Notes: generated by a model from the letters alone, not told the origin. A DNA stretch of 64,000 nt from Enterococcus xiangfangensis (GCF_005405365.1 NZ_BJDX01000007.1:1-64000), one strand, 5' to 3'. Shown: positions 7,785 to 16,595, numbered from the stretch's first letter. Numbers and translations are program-made.

Positions 7785-9002
7785 TCACTGCACAATTGAT
7801 CCGTTTGTTTTTTCTACTGACATCCAGACGATCAATGTCCCAGCAATCGAGATCACCGTTCCGATCAAGAGCATTGCAGAAACAGATAAAAAGCTCAGCA
7901 TCTGACCACCGACAAAAGATCCAACAATGCCGCCAAAAGTATTGGCTGTCGCCATCAATGTTTGTCCCTTGACTAAATCCTTTTGCGGAATGATTTGATT
8001 TGTATAGTAGACCGATGCCATCGTATGGAGTGCAAATCCTACCATTTGCAAGCTCTGTGCCGCATTGATCAAAAAGATATTGCTAGCAAACAAGATCAAT
8101 ACTGCTTTGACTGAGAAAAAGAATGCAGCGATCCTCAGCAATGAATGGATCCTGAAACGGCGCAGTAACCAAGAAAAGAAAAACATCGTTGGCAACTCAC
8201 ACAATGCCGCGATCGATAAAGAAGAGCCCACATTGACTTCTGTTCCGCCTAATGGCTGTACGATTTGGAACATGTAGCTGTTGATGATCGTGTGGAAAAC
8301 AAACAATAAAGAAACGCCAACTAACAAAAACATAAAACGCTTGTATTGCTTAGAAAACGCGAATAACCCGATTGGTTCTTCCTGCGTTGCCTGAAGATGT
8401 TTTGACGCTAACGAGGCTGAATATTTCCCTGCGTGTCGCCGAGTATCGATCATTAATGTCATGATTGTGAAAAACAAAAAAATACCGATCAATAAATACA
8501 AAATAATCGTTGATGAAAAACGTTCGATCAACACTCCAGTCACTGCCGTTGCAGCAGCAAACGCCAATGAGCCCAGCCCACGTGCTACGCCAAAATTCAA
8601 TCCATAGCCGCGACTGATAAAAAAAGTTCCAATAGCAATCGTCATCGGCTGCAAAAGAACAAGGCAAGCGTACAATAAAACATAAATAAATGCTACGACT
8701 AATAAAACTTTGGGAACTACCAGTAAAATACTTGAAAACACTATCAACAGTATTGCCATCCCTGCTGTCAACTGCGACAAATGAATCCGCACCATCCGAT
8801 CAGCAAATGATGCTAAAAAGGGTTGTAAGATTGCTGCCAACACGTTTGCTAGTGATAGGATCAGTCCAATTTGTCCATTCGTAAAACCTCGTGACAGTAA
8901 AAAAACTGACGTGAACGTCCCCAACACGGAATAACCCATCCAATAAGGAACTTGCATGCTGATGTATTGCAGATTCAACTTGATTTGATTCGTTTTTTCC
9001 AT
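7785..9002 (-). CDS. MFS transporter (MFS_1-like)
   Basis: 405 residues from the ATG at 9002, which follows GAGGAGGG by four bases; an ATG 18 bases upstream is contained in that ribosome site. Twelve hydrophobic segments are visible. The GYSVLGTFTSVFLLSRGFTNGQIG opening and the RGYGLNFGVARGLGSLAFA motif after helix 4 resemble the LacY/NucG-like MFS_1 group of sugar or nucleoside symporters. Substrate is unknown and no neighbouring gene suggests one. It appears monocistronic, and I see no clear terminator after it. Confidence 0.88.
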   Translation of the reverse strand: MEKTNQIKLNLQYISMQVPYWMGYSVLGTFTSVFLLSRGFTNGQIGLILSLANVLAAILQPFLASFADRMVRIHLSQLTAGMAILLIVFSSILLVVPKVLLVVAFIYVLLYACLVLLQPMTIAIGTFFISRGYGLNFGVARGLGSLAFAAATAVTGVLIERFSSTIILYLLIGIFLFFTIMTLMIDTRRHAGKYSASLASKHLQATQEEPIGLFAFSKQYKRFMFLLVGVSLLFVFHTIINSYMFQIVQPLGGTEVNVGSSLSIAALCELPTMFFFSWLLRRFRIHSLLRIAAFFFSVKAVLILFASNIFLINAAQSLQMVGFALHTMASVYYTNQIIPQKDLVKGQTLMATANTFGGIVGSFVGGQMLSFLSVSAMLLIGTVISIAGTLIVWMSVEKTNGSIVQ

Positions 9003-9183
9003 ACACCCTCCTCTAAACATATTCTTTCTCTATTATACCCGATAGTAAATACGAAAACGATGACTCGTCGCAATCGTCTCTTAAAAAAACTGGTTCAAGA
9101 ATCGCAGGCAGTCTTTAAAAGATTTCTAAGGCTGATTTTCCATGCCCCGCTTTTTCAAAGAAGCTGATTCACAATTTCCAGGC

Positions 9184-9218
9184 AAAAAAATCCCACATCA
9201 CTTCACGCAATGTGAGAT
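9184..9218 (-). terminator. Terminator overlapping the 3' end of the VOC gene
   Basis: ATCCCACAT (9190-9198) pairs with ATGTGAGAT (9210-9218), one mismatch, followed on the - strand by seven T (9184-9190). The upstream arm lies inside the last codons of the VOC protein. Confidence 0.78.
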
Positions 9219-9674
9219 CATTTTTCTAAAATTGTGACCATGGTTGGCATGTAACATCCAGTTGATTCCATATTTATCTTTGAATTGTCCAAGCTTTCCA
9301 CCCCAGAATTGATCTTCATAAGGCAAAACAATGGTAACTTCATTTGATTCTGTCAATCGTTCATAGAAAGCATCTGCCGCTGTCATACTTTCAGGATCTT
9401 CGCTGTTTACACTGATCATCAAAGAAATTTTATCTGTTGCGCTTGTATCTGCCCCAAATGAATCCCCTGCTTGGATCTCTACACCTAAAATATTGAAAGT
9501 TGCATGGACCGTAACTGTGTCTAAGTCAGTACTTTCAGGAATCCCCATTTGAACTGCTTGCTCTGCAGTCGGTGATAAGCGATGAATAGCTGTTGCTCCA
9601 AAAACCTCTTCATAATACGCTAGCGCTTCTTTCGCATTGTCGTATGCGATGGAAGGAAATAACCGTGTTTCCAT
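9198..9674 (-). CDS. PhnB-like VOC-superfamily protein
   Basis: 158 residues from the ATG at 9674, nine bases after AAAGGAG; an ATG six bases upstream is too close to the site. The order of motifs is that of PhnB/YkcA-like VOC proteins: LFPSIAYDNAKEALAYYEEVFGA at the start, ATFNILGVEIQAGDSF, then DQFWGGKLGQFKDKYGINWML. The C-terminus (HGHNFRKMISHCVK) is odd because it is encoded by the terminator stem. The superfamily includes glyoxalases and antibiotic-resistance proteins, but PhnB-like members usually have no known substrate. Confidence 0.85.
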   Translation of the reverse strand: METRLFPSIAYDNAKEALAYYEEVFGATAIHRLSPTAEQAVQMGIPESTDLDTVTVHATFNILGVEIQAGDSFGADTSATDKISLMISVNSEDPESMTAADAFYERLTESNEVTIVLPYEDQFWGGKLGQFKDKYGINWMLHANHGHNFRKMISHCVK

Positions 9675-9861
9675 GTGCATTCACTCCTTTAGATTTTTTT
9701 AGTGGTGTCTTATTAAACCTAAAATCCATGTAAAATGCAACTGTTTTCATTCGCTTATCCCTTAAATTTTGGAAGATTTTACTTAGTCGGCAAACGAAGA
9801 GCGCAAGACTTCCTCCCAACTCAAAAAAGACTTTTAAAATTTTACAGTTTGCTCTAAAAAA

Positions 9862-9905
9862 ATGTATAGTTGCTAATAAAAAAATGTATAGTTGCTAATA
9901 AAAAA
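9862..9905. repeat. 22-bp unit in two tandem copies
   Basis: ATGTATAGTTGCTAAT plus six A is repeated exactly (9862-9883, 9884-9905) in the spacer upstream of the VOC gene and just past the terminator of the rhodanese lipoprotein gene. Confidence 0.85.
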
Positions 9906-9928
9906 AGGCGTGACTTTTTGTCACACCC
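9900..9928 (-). terminator. Terminator of the rhodanese lipoprotein gene
   Basis: GGCGTGAC (9907-9914) pairs with GTCACACC (9920-9927, one G-T) and runs into seven T on the - strand. It has the recurrent GTGAC/GTCAC stem. Confidence 0.87.
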
Positions 9929-9936
9929 AAAATGGA

Positions 9937-10413
9937 TTACTCGGTTACCCAAAGTTTTTGATCGTCTTTATAAGGCCATTTCTTCGCACCATTTTCAACG
10001 ATAAATAGCCGTGATTCATCAATACCTTCATCAATCAGCAGTGAAACTGTCCGTTTAGCACCACCGCCGCCGCCAGGGCAGACAACATAGATTGGATTAT
10101 CGCCGTCTTTAAATTGATCGGCATTATCAACAACTAGTTTTTCTAATTTTTCAGTATCAACCGGATAAGCTGGTACACTGATCGAGTTTGGTAAATGACC
10201 TTTGGCATAATCTGCTTCTGGTTGAATATCAATGATTTGATAGTCAGCTGGATCATCATTTTCCAAAACAGTTTTCATCTTCTCAGGTGCGATCATTTGC
10301 CAAGCGATATCTGCTTCCGCTCGATCTTCTTTGGCTTCGTTTTTTTGACAGCCGGTTAATACTACCGCAAACATTGCTAAAACAATCACTAATAGTCCGC
10401 TCATTCTTTTCAT
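9937..10413 (-). CDS. Rhodanese-domain lipoprotein
   Basis: 158 residues with a lipoprotein signal (MKRMSGLLVIVLAMF...) ending in the lipobox LTGC at residue 22, so it should sit on the outer face of the membrane. The rest is a rhodanese domain: YQIIDIQPEADYAKGHLPNS, then the catalytic loop CPGGGGGAKR, which has one to two more glycines than cytosolic rhodaneses. Extracytoplasmic rhodaneses may handle sulfane sulfur outside the cell, but no partner is visible nearby. A single gene, ribosome site AAAGGA. Confidence 0.87.
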   Translation of the reverse strand: MKRMSGLLVIVLAMFAVVLTGCQKNEAKEDRAEADIAWQMIAPEKMKTVLENDDPADYQIIDIQPEADYAKGHLPNSISVPAYPVDTEKLEKLVVDNADQFKDGDNPIYVVCPGGGGGAKRTVSLLIDEGIDESRLFIVENGAKKWPYKDDQKLWVTE

Positions 10414-10780
10414 TACTAAATCCTTCTTTCGTTGATTTTTAGTTGGAACGCTGGCTAAATAAGTTCTTGCTTTCTTCTATCCACATTTTTCCGCACAAAA
10501 AAATAGACAGCTTTTTCAGGTGTCATTCAAAAATTTTAACTTTATTCTTCGTACTTTGAGGGAAAGAATGTCGCCGGAACTCGCTTAGAGACTCTAAGCA
10601 AAATTTCACCTCATAGTCATAGTCGTTTTGACACTTCTTTCACCTCCATACCCTTTGTAAAGGTTTTCTTAAAATAAAGTATATAGAAAGAAATAGACTT
10701 TTTCAATAACAATTAATGTTCCATTTGATTCTTATGATAGTTCAATTACCAGTTGAAATAATCAATAAAATAATATCTAT
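10414..10780. other. 367-bp spacer without a supported gene
   Basis: Contains a 17-base near-perfect dyad, GCTTAGAG-A-CTCTAAGC (10583-10599), that could be an operator. There is also a GGAGGTG sequence on the - strand followed only by very short frames (5 to 10 codons). No flavin riboswitch core is recognisable despite the neighbouring ApbE gene. Confidence 0.45.
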
Positions 10781-10809
10781 AAAAAAACCATGATAGTTAT
10801 TTATCATGG
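10781..10809 (-). terminator. Terminator of the apbE-like gene
   Basis: CCATGATA (10788-10795) and TATCATGG (10802-10809) form an eight-base perfect stem, followed on the - strand by seven T. Confidence 0.88.
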
Positions 10810-10860
10810 TCGTTCAATTAGCCTATAGATTGTTTTTTTCTTGTCTAGATCGATCACCGA

Positions 10861-11784
10861 TCAGATGTCGATTCTGTCTTTCAAACCGTCACTATAGGCT
10901 AAGCGTTGGTCAGTGGTGACAATGATTCCGTCAATTTCTCGCTGGTTCAATTCTGCTAAAACTTCCTGCGCTGATTTAGCAAATAAGCGCGTCGTCCAAA
11001 TTTCTCCGGTCAATGATTCTTTCGAAACAATCGTTAAACTTGCCAGATCTGTTTGAATCGGATAACCTGTCTTGCTGTCAAAAATATGGTGATAGCTCTG
11101 CCCTTGCCATTCAAATTTACGTTCATAAATTCCGGAAGTCACTACCGATTCATCTTGTGTTTTGACAACAGCAACATAGTTTCCGCGCGGCAAAAACGGA
11201 TTCTGAATCCCGATCCGCCAACGACCATCTGCTCGCTGCGGTGCTGGTCCATAAGTCAGTACGTTGCCACCTAGATCGATAAACGCCGCTTTTGCTCCAC
11301 TAGCTTTAAAATCAGCGATAATCTTATCCGCAAAATAACCTTTCGCCAACGCGCCAAGATCCAGTAACATTCCAGGTCGCGACAAAAAAACGGTTTGATT
11401 CAATTCATCCAGCTGGATAGCCGCTGGGTCGATCATAGTCAGTTTTTCTTGGATCTTTTCTGGCGAAGGAAACTTTGCATCAGCAAACCCTACCCGCCAC
11501 TCTTGAATCAATGGACCAATAGCGATATTCAATGAACTGTCTGAAACTAAGCTCTGCTTTTTGCCAATCTGGATCAACTCAAAAAGTTCTTCATCTACTT
11601 TGACTGGAGCAATCCCAGCCTGATGATTGACTGCCATCAGTTCTGAATCAGCCGCGTTAGCGCTGAACCGCTGCTCAAAATTCCGCAAGCGGACTTCCGC
11701 ATCGTCCAACATTTTTTCTGCTTGCGGATGATCGACCCAAAGTTTGATGGTAGTCCCCATTAAATGCACTGTTTTCTCGCTCAT
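10861..11784 (-). CDS. apbE: ApbE-family FAD:protein FMN transferase
   Basis: 307 residues. The family attaches FMN to a threonine of flavoproteins by cleaving FAD, with Mg2+. Recognisable segments are FSANAADSELMAVN, DLGALAKGYFADKI, the glycine-rich AAFIDLGGNVLTYG, and TSGIYERKF...HHIFDSKTGYP. The usual metal-binding motif DAxST in the last quarter is replaced by GEIWTTRLF. There is no signal peptide or lipobox, although many Firmicute ApbE proteins are lipoproteins; this one should be cytosolic. No target flavoprotein lies beside it. Confidence 0.88.
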   Translation of the reverse strand: MSEKTVHLMGTTIKLWVDHPQAEKMLDDAEVRLRNFEQRFSANAADSELMAVNHQAGIAPVKVDEELFELIQIGKKQSLVSDSSLNIAIGPLIQEWRVGFADAKFPSPEKIQEKLTMIDPAAIQLDELNQTVFLSRPGMLLDLGALAKGYFADKIIADFKASGAKAAFIDLGGNVLTYGPAPQRADGRWRIGIQNPFLPRGNYVAVVKTQDESVVTSGIYERKFEWQGQSYHHIFDSKTGYPIQTDLASLTIVSKESLTGEIWTTRLFAKSAQEVLAELNQREIDGIIVTTDQRLAYSDGLKDRIDI

Positions 11785-11883
11785 TTCTACGTCCCTTTCT
11801 TGCTCTCTTTCTAGCTTAATAGATTATCTAATAGAACAAAAGAACTATTTCTGAATTTATTTTGAAACCAGTCATGTAATCGC

Positions 11884-11909
11884 TTATACTTCTAAGTGTG
11901 GAAGTATAA
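11884..11909. promoter_or_regulatory. Dyad upstream of the ornithine-cyclodeaminase-like gene
   Basis: Nine-base perfect arms TTATACTTC (11884-11892) and GAAGTATAA (11901-11909), separated by eight bases, lie immediately before the GAGGAGG ribosome site. It could be a repressor operator or a 5' hairpin in the mRNA. Confidence 0.5.
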
Positions 11910-11926
11910 ATATAGAGGAGGATTCT

Positions 11927-12913
11927 ATGCTACTTTTATCTCGTGCGAATATCAAACAAGTTTTTACTATGAAAGATGCTATCGAGGCGGACAAGGTCGC
12001 CTTCCGTTTATTCAGTGAAGGCAAAACCGAGGTGCCATTGCGGACACAGATCGTTTCAGAAAAACAAAATGGAACGTTTTTATTCATGCCTTCTTATGCG
12101 CCAGATTTAGACGCGGCAGCACTGAAAATTATCAATATTTTTCCTGACAATATTGATCAAGGTTTAGCATCTGCGCCAGCCCAGGTGTTGTTAGTCGACG
12201 GCAAGACTGGTTATGTCAATTCCTTGTTAGATGGCGTAACGGTCACTCAACTTCGAACCGGCGCTGCATCAGGAGTCGCTTTTGATCTTTTAGGCCGAAA
12301 AGATGCAAAAAAAGGCGCATTGATTGGCACCGGCGGACAAGCCGCAACACAATTAGAAGCCATGATCTGCGCTCGTAACTTGGAGACCGTTTATGTTTTT
12401 GATCAAAATCAAACACGAACGAAAGAATTCTCCGCTCAAATGAATGAAGAATTAAAAGATTACGGTACGCAGATTTTACCGGCAGCGACTTCCGATGAAG
12501 CCATCCGCGAGGCTGATTTGATCATTACGGTCACTCCCGCCACCTCACCTGTTTTTGACGGCAGCAAAATCAAAGCCGGTGCCACAGTCAGCTGTGTCGG
12601 CTCTTATCAGCCGCAGATGCAAGAAATGGATCCTGTGATTTTAGAGCGCGCAAGTAAGATTTATTTTGATTCAGAAGAAGCCGTGCTCTCCGAATCAGGT
12701 GATATTTTGATTCCGCTAGCAGCCGGGACTATCACAAAAGCTGACTTCACTGGCGACATTGGCGAGGTTTTATTAGGAAAAATCAGCGGACGAGAAAATG
12801 ATGAAGAGATCATCGTCTTCAAAACTGTTGGAATCGGTGCCCAAGATTTAGTTACCGCTCAAAAAATTTATGAACGGGCGCTCGCAGAAAAAATCGGGAC
12901 AGAATGGTCCTAA
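11927..12913 (+). CDS. Ornithine cyclodeaminase / mu-crystallin family protein
   Basis: 328 residues, NAD(P)-dependent. Family marks are PLRTQI with the conserved arginine, LRTGAASGVAFDLLGR, the dinucleotide site GALIGTGGQA, and VGSYQPQMQEMD with the acidic active-site residue. KTVGIGAQDLVTA closes the fold. Members act as ornithine cyclodeaminases, alanine dehydrogenases or ketimine reductases; sequence alone does not separate these. The gene follows a strong GAGGAGG site and leads a two-gene unit with a 4-oxalocrotonate-tautomerase-like protein. Confidence 0.9.
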   Translation: MLLLSRANIKQVFTMKDAIEADKVAFRLFSEGKTEVPLRTQIVSEKQNGTFLFMPSYAPDLDAAALKIINIFPDNIDQGLASAPAQVLLVDGKTGYVNSLLDGVTVTQLRTGAASGVAFDLLGRKDAKKGALIGTGGQAATQLEAMICARNLETVYVFDQNQTRTKEFSAQMNEELKDYGTQILPAATSDEAIREADLIITVTPATSPVFDGSKIKAGATVSCVGSYQPQMQEMDPVILERASKIYFDSEEAVLSESGDILIPLAAGTITKADFTGDIGEVLLGKISGRENDEEIIVFKTVGIGAQDLVTAQKIYERALAEKIGTEWS

Positions 12914-12968
12914 AAAGTAGCGTTTCATTTTCTTTAATACAATCAAATAAACTATGGAGGAACCACTC

Positions 12969-13181
12969 ATGCCACATTTATCAGTAAAATTATATCCTGG
13001 TCGTTCGGAAGCCGTAAAACAAGCTTTCGCTGACAAACTACAAGACTTCGTTGTCAAAGAATTAGGGTGCGAACCAAATGTCGTTTCCGTTTCTTTCAAA
13101 GAAATCGATCCAGAAAAATGGAAAGATGTCATTGATGACGAAATCGCTGGCGAAGAAGTCTATATCGAATCAGATTTCTAA
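12969..13181 (+). CDS. 4-oxalocrotonate tautomerase family protein
   Basis: 70 residues from the ATG at 12969, placed after GGAGGA. The mature protein would begin with proline (PHLSVKLYPGRS), the catalytic Pro1 of the tautomerase superfamily. An in-frame upstream start would bury that proline, so it is rejected. It lies 55 bases after the cyclodeaminase-like gene and is probably co-transcribed. The real substrate is unknown. Confidence 0.9.
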   Translation: MPHLSVKLYPGRSEAVKQAFADKLQDFVVKELGCEPNVVSVSFKEIDPEKWKDVIDDEIAGEEVYIESDF

Positions 13182-13249
13182 AGGTCAAAACAACTTCTGT
13201 GGATTCAATCAATTGTTGCTTGATCGAAGTGATCACTAATTAAATGAGT

Positions 13250-13285
13250 AGACAAAAAGACGAGCTCACACTCGTCTTTTTGTCT
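13250..13285. terminator. Strong bidirectional terminator
   Basis: Fifteen-base perfect arms, AGACAAAAAGACGAG (13250-13264) and CTCGTCTTTTTGTCT (13271-13285), lie between the convergent tautomerase and YbaK-like genes. Confidence 0.93.
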
Positions 13286-13287
13286 TT

Positions 13288-13827
13288 TTATAGTTCAATA
13301 ATTTTAGGCCGACATTTTGTATAAGGTAAAAATTTTTGCAAAATATCTGCAGTTCTTAATTTTAAATAGCCTGTAGTCGTTCCATCACTGCAACCATAAT
13401 AGTCTTGCTCGCAGACATCTTGATCAAGTACAAGTTGAACATTGCTCGCTTCTTTTAGCAAGGTACTGAAAATAGTCGCTGCTCCGATTTTTGTACCTAA
13501 CATCTCGGTCATCTGCTCGAGAGATGCAAATGAAACGCGAGATATTTCTAATGCTTGACTGAAATCTTTTGATTTGAAGGCTTTATCCCCGCGAGTTACA
13601 AAAAGATAAAAATTTGTTTTTTGGCGGTTGCACAAAAACAGTGTCTTCACCATCTCCATTTCCAATCGCTCATTGATTTGCTGACAATCTTCCATTGTGA
13701 TGACTTCATCAGTCGCCACTCGTTGAAATGCTATTTCTAATTCTTGCAAGACTTGATAAACTTTTTCTTGCAAAGGCGTGCTGTAAACTGTTGGTACAGA
13801 TGTAACTATTTCACTTACAAAAACCAT
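13288..13827 (-). CDS. YbaK/ProX-like aminoacyl-tRNA deacylase domain protein
   Basis: 179 residues from the ATG at 13827, which has AAAGG at nine bases; two upstream ATGs fall in or before this site. It resembles the YbaK/prolyl-tRNA deacylase domain: a lysine in VKTLFLCNRQ, TRGDKAFKSKDF, LGTKIGAATIFS and YGCSDGTTTGYLKLRT near the end. Such trans-editing proteins remove wrongly attached amino acids from tRNA. Which tRNA is acted on cannot be read here. Convergent with the tautomerase gene. Confidence 0.84.
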   Translation of the reverse strand: MVFVSEIVTSVPTVYSTPLQEKVYQVLQELEIAFQRVATDEVITMEDCQQINERLEMEMVKTLFLCNRQKTNFYLFVTRGDKAFKSKDFSQALEISRVSFASLEQMTEMLGTKIGAATIFSTLLKEASNVQLVLDQDVCEQDYYGCSDGTTTGYLKLRTADILQKFLPYTKCRPKIIEL

Positions 13828-14027
13828 TCTACTCATCCTTTTTTGCATTCTTTATTATGAAAATCAATTGGAGCTTCTCCTACTAACTTTTTCCAACGAA
13901 GGAAATTAGTCATTCCTACTTTCTGTATTGATTAGTTATTAGCAGTAATTTATCATAAAGTCAAAGATTACAAAAACGATTTTTTTTCATACTTAATATG
14001 ATAAAAACAGATGGAGGAGGAATGGCT

Positions 14028-14903
14028 ATGGATATGAACATTCAAAAATACATCGCCTTTGTCAAAACCGTAGAATTAGGCAGCTTCACAAAAGCCGCCA
14101 AAATTTTAAATTATTCTCAATCAGGGATCAGCCGAATGATCAATGACCTTGAACAAGAATGGGGAATCGTCTTACTAGAACGGAATCGTGCAGGACTCAG
14201 ATTAACTTCAGACGGCATGAATGTCTTGCCTTACGCGAAAGAATTGGCAGACAACTATCAAACGTTACAAAACCAATTAGCGGAACTTAGTCACTTAGAT
14301 ACGGGCTTGATTCGTATAGGAACCTTCTCCAGCGTTGCCACTCACTGGCTACCAGAAGCAATCAAAAAATTCCAAATAGCTTATCCTAAAATTGATTTTG
14401 AGTTATTACTAGGTGACTACGATGAAGTTGAGCAGTGGATTTTAGCTGGCCGCGTTGATTTTGGTTTTTCTCGGTTACCTGCAACACATAATTTGGAACA
14501 AAGATTTCTCCATGCGGATGAACAGCTGGTCGTTTTACCGAAAGAACATCCATTTTTAGCTAAAGAAAAAATCTTCCTCTCTGATTTGCAAGACCAGCCT
14601 TTCATTTTACTGGAACGCGAAAGTAATTCAGATGTTGCGGAGCTATTGAAAGACGCTCACGTTCAACCACAAATCAAATTTCGAACATGGGATGATTATT
14701 CGATTTTAGCAATGGTAGAGAAAAATTTAGGGCTCAGTTTGCTGCCGAAATTAATTTTACAGCGGATCGCCTATCACGTTGAAATTCGACCCTTAGCCGA
14801 CCCAGTCTTTCGTAAAATCGGAATCCTTTATCGCAATGAGGCGCTGCTTTCCTTAGCTAGTAAAAAATTTCTACGATCTTTTTTTGATCTCCAAATTAAA
14901 TAA
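14028..14903 (+). CDS. LysR-family transcription regulator
   Basis: About 291 residues. I choose the ATG at 14028 (MDMNIQKYIAF), seven bases after AGGAGGA; the ATG at 14022 and the start at 13998 are less well placed. N-terminal winged helix: GSFTKAAKILNYSQSGISRMINDLEQEWG. The rest is a periplasmic-binding-like effector domain (IGTFSSVATHWLPEAIKKF, RVDFGFSRLP). It lies just upstream of the TauE/SafE-type exporter gene, in the same direction, and probably controls it; the inducing anion or organic acid is unknown. Confidence 0.92.
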   Translation: MDMNIQKYIAFVKTVELGSFTKAAKILNYSQSGISRMINDLEQEWGIVLLERNRAGLRLTSDGMNVLPYAKELADNYQTLQNQLAELSHLDTGLIRIGTFSSVATHWLPEAIKKFQIAYPKIDFELLLGDYDEVEQWILAGRVDFGFSRLPATHNLEQRFLHADEQLVVLPKEHPFLAKEKIFLSDLQDQPFILLERESNSDVAELLKDAHVQPQIKFRTWDDYSILAMVEKNLGLSLLPKLILQRIAYHVEIRPLADPVFRKIGILYRNEALLSLASKKFLRSFFDLQIK

Positions 14904-15009
14904 ACTTATTTATTTTAAATAGTTCAATAAATCACAAAAAAATCAATTTTATAGTTCTTTCTACTTTATTTACTGGTATAATTAGAAAAAAAGATTTACG
15001 GGAGGACTT

Positions 15010-15885
15010 ATGGCACAGATTATTTTTTATATTTTGATTGGTCTGATGATCTTCCAAGCAATCATGCTTGTGCGCGATGTTGTGACCCATCGTGAGGATT
15101 TAGGGCCAGGTAGTTGGCTAATCAGCGGGATTATTGGCTTTATTGCTGATTTTGCAGACACGATTGGAATCGGAAGTTTTGCACTTACTACTATGATGTT
15201 GAATATCTCCAAGCAAAATAAAGACGATCGAAAATTACCGGGAATTTTAAATGTCGGACATGCGCTCCCAGTCTTGACTGAAGCTGTGATTTTTGTCACA
15301 GTTATCAAAGTCGATGCCGTGACTTTGATTTCCTTAATTTTTGCAGCGATTGTCGGTTCTTGGTTCGGTTCTAAATTTGTGACAAAATTATCCGAGACCG
15401 CAGTCCAAAAATGGATCGGTTGGGCACTGCTGATCACCGCTGTTTTGATGTTGTTACGCCAAACGGAGGTCATCGCTTTATTAGGAAAAGGCAACACCGC
15501 AATGGGCTTAACTGGCGGAAAATTAATTATCGGAATCATCGGCAACTTTTTCTTCGGCGCCTTGATGACGGTCGGTGTTGGTTTGTATGCGCCATGCATG
15601 GCGATGGTCTATATGTTAGGGATGACACCGCTGGCGGCGTTTCCGATTATGATGTGTTCGTGTGCTGGTCTTCAACCAGTCGCAAGTATCAACTTTATTC
15701 GCGAAAAAGCTTACTCTAGAAAAATTGCTTTAGCAATCACGATTGGCGGGATCCCTGGTGTGATCATTGCTTCTCAATTTTTGATGAACTTAGATATTTC
15801 AATGGTCACTTATTTAGTTATTGTTATTATTTTCTATACGGGAGTTCAATACATTCTAAAATCACGAAAAACTGCGCTAGCGTAA
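15010..15885 (+). CDS. TauE/SafE-family anion exporter
   Basis: 291 residues, eight hydrophobic segments, no signal peptide. The paired repeats GFIADFADTIGIGSF and FFFGALMTVGVGLYAPCMAMVYMLGM are the duplicated motif of the TauE/SafE (DUF81) family, which exports sulfite or organosulfur anions in several bacteria. The GGAGG site is well placed before the ATG. The sulfur-related genes at the left of the window make a sulfur anion possible but do not prove it. Terminator follows within five bases. Confidence 0.9.
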   Translation: MAQIIFYILIGLMIFQAIMLVRDVVTHREDLGPGSWLISGIIGFIADFADTIGIGSFALTTMMLNISKQNKDDRKLPGILNVGHALPVLTEAVIFVTVIKVDAVTLISLIFAAIVGSWFGSKFVTKLSETAVQKWIGWALLITAVLMLLRQTEVIALLGKGNTAMGLTGGKLIIGIIGNFFFGALMTVGVGLYAPCMAMVYMLGMTPLAAFPIMMCSCAGLQPVASINFIREKAYSRKIALAITIGGIPGVIIASQFLMNLDISMVTYLVIVIIFYTGVQYILKSRKTALA

Positions 15886-15889
15886 ATAA

Positions 15890-15928
15890 AAAACACTGTA
15901 CCTTGATTTTCAAGTACAGTGTTTTTTT
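15890..15928 (+). terminator. Terminator of the TauE/SafE-type gene
   Basis: AAAACACTGTAC (15890-15901) pairs with GTACAGTGTTTT (15914-15925), then seven T. Confidence 0.93.
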
Positions 15929-15980
15929 ATTTGTATTAGTTTGCTAGTTTCAATAGGTACTCTATTTCCACTATACTTGA

Positions 15981-16424
15981 TCAAACACGAAAGCCATTTG
16001 CTAATTGCAATTCAGCTTTCTCTTTTTTTACAAAAGCGACTTGGGCATCAATCAACTCTTTTGCTATAGGAGAATTATAACGATCGATCTTAGTATCGAT
16101 CTCTTTTAAATTCTCTGTCAGCTGTGCTTGCTGACGTAAAACTTCTGCTTTGTGCGCTTGCAACAAGGCTTTTCGTTGCGGAATCGTCTTAGAACCGTCC
16201 ATACAATAGTCAATATATTGTCTAATCTCATGGATTGGCATCCCGGTATTTTTTAAACAACAAACTGTATGGATCAGATTCAAGTCTGATTCAGTAAATT
16301 CACGGTAACCTGAATCATTTTTTGCAACAAAAGGTAATAGTCCTTTCTTATCATAAAAGCGGAGTGCAGAGATCGTCAAACCAAATTTTTCTGCTACTTC
16401 TTTAATTGTATACGTCTTAGCCAT
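15981..16424 (-). CDS. MerR-family transcription regulator
   Basis: 147 residues. N-terminal MerR winged helix (YTIKEVAEKFGLTISALRFYDKKGLLP, then GYREFTESDLNLI), a dimerising coiled coil (LLQAHKAEVLRQQAQLTENLKEIDTKI) and a short tail. It belongs to the cysteine-poor subgroup that answers to stress or small molecules rather than metals: CCLKNTGMP is the usual position of cysteines in many such proteins, but no metal-binding loop is seen. Target genes are not evident next to it. Confidence 0.9.
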   Translation of the reverse strand: MAKTYTIKEVAEKFGLTISALRFYDKKGLLPFVAKNDSGYREFTESDLNLIHTVCCLKNTGMPIHEIRQYIDYCMDGSKTIPQRKALLQAHKAEVLRQQAQLTENLKEIDTKIDRYNSPIAKELIDAQVAFVKKEKAELQLANGFRV

Positions 16425-16554
16425 TATCTTTCCCTCCTATACTAAACAAAATCATTCTCACTGAATCACATAGGATTTTGCATTACAATAATTCAATGAA
16501 GTAAAATAGTCAAATAAAGGACTTAACTATCTGATGCACCGAAAAAAATGGCCC

Positions 16555-16592
16555 GCACAAAAAAGACCGACCATATTAAATGATCGGTCTTT
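16555..16592 (-). terminator. Terminator of the lipoprotein gene
   Basis: AAAGACCGA (16562-16570) and TCGGTCTTT (16584-16592) form a perfect nine-base stem followed by T-rich sequence on the - strand. Confidence 0.9.
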
Positions 16593-16595
16593 GGA

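Noticed and set aside
10414-10860. Possible flavin riboswitch near apbE
   Set aside because: No RFN-type core is recognisable, and the region lies downstream of apbE rather than in its leader.
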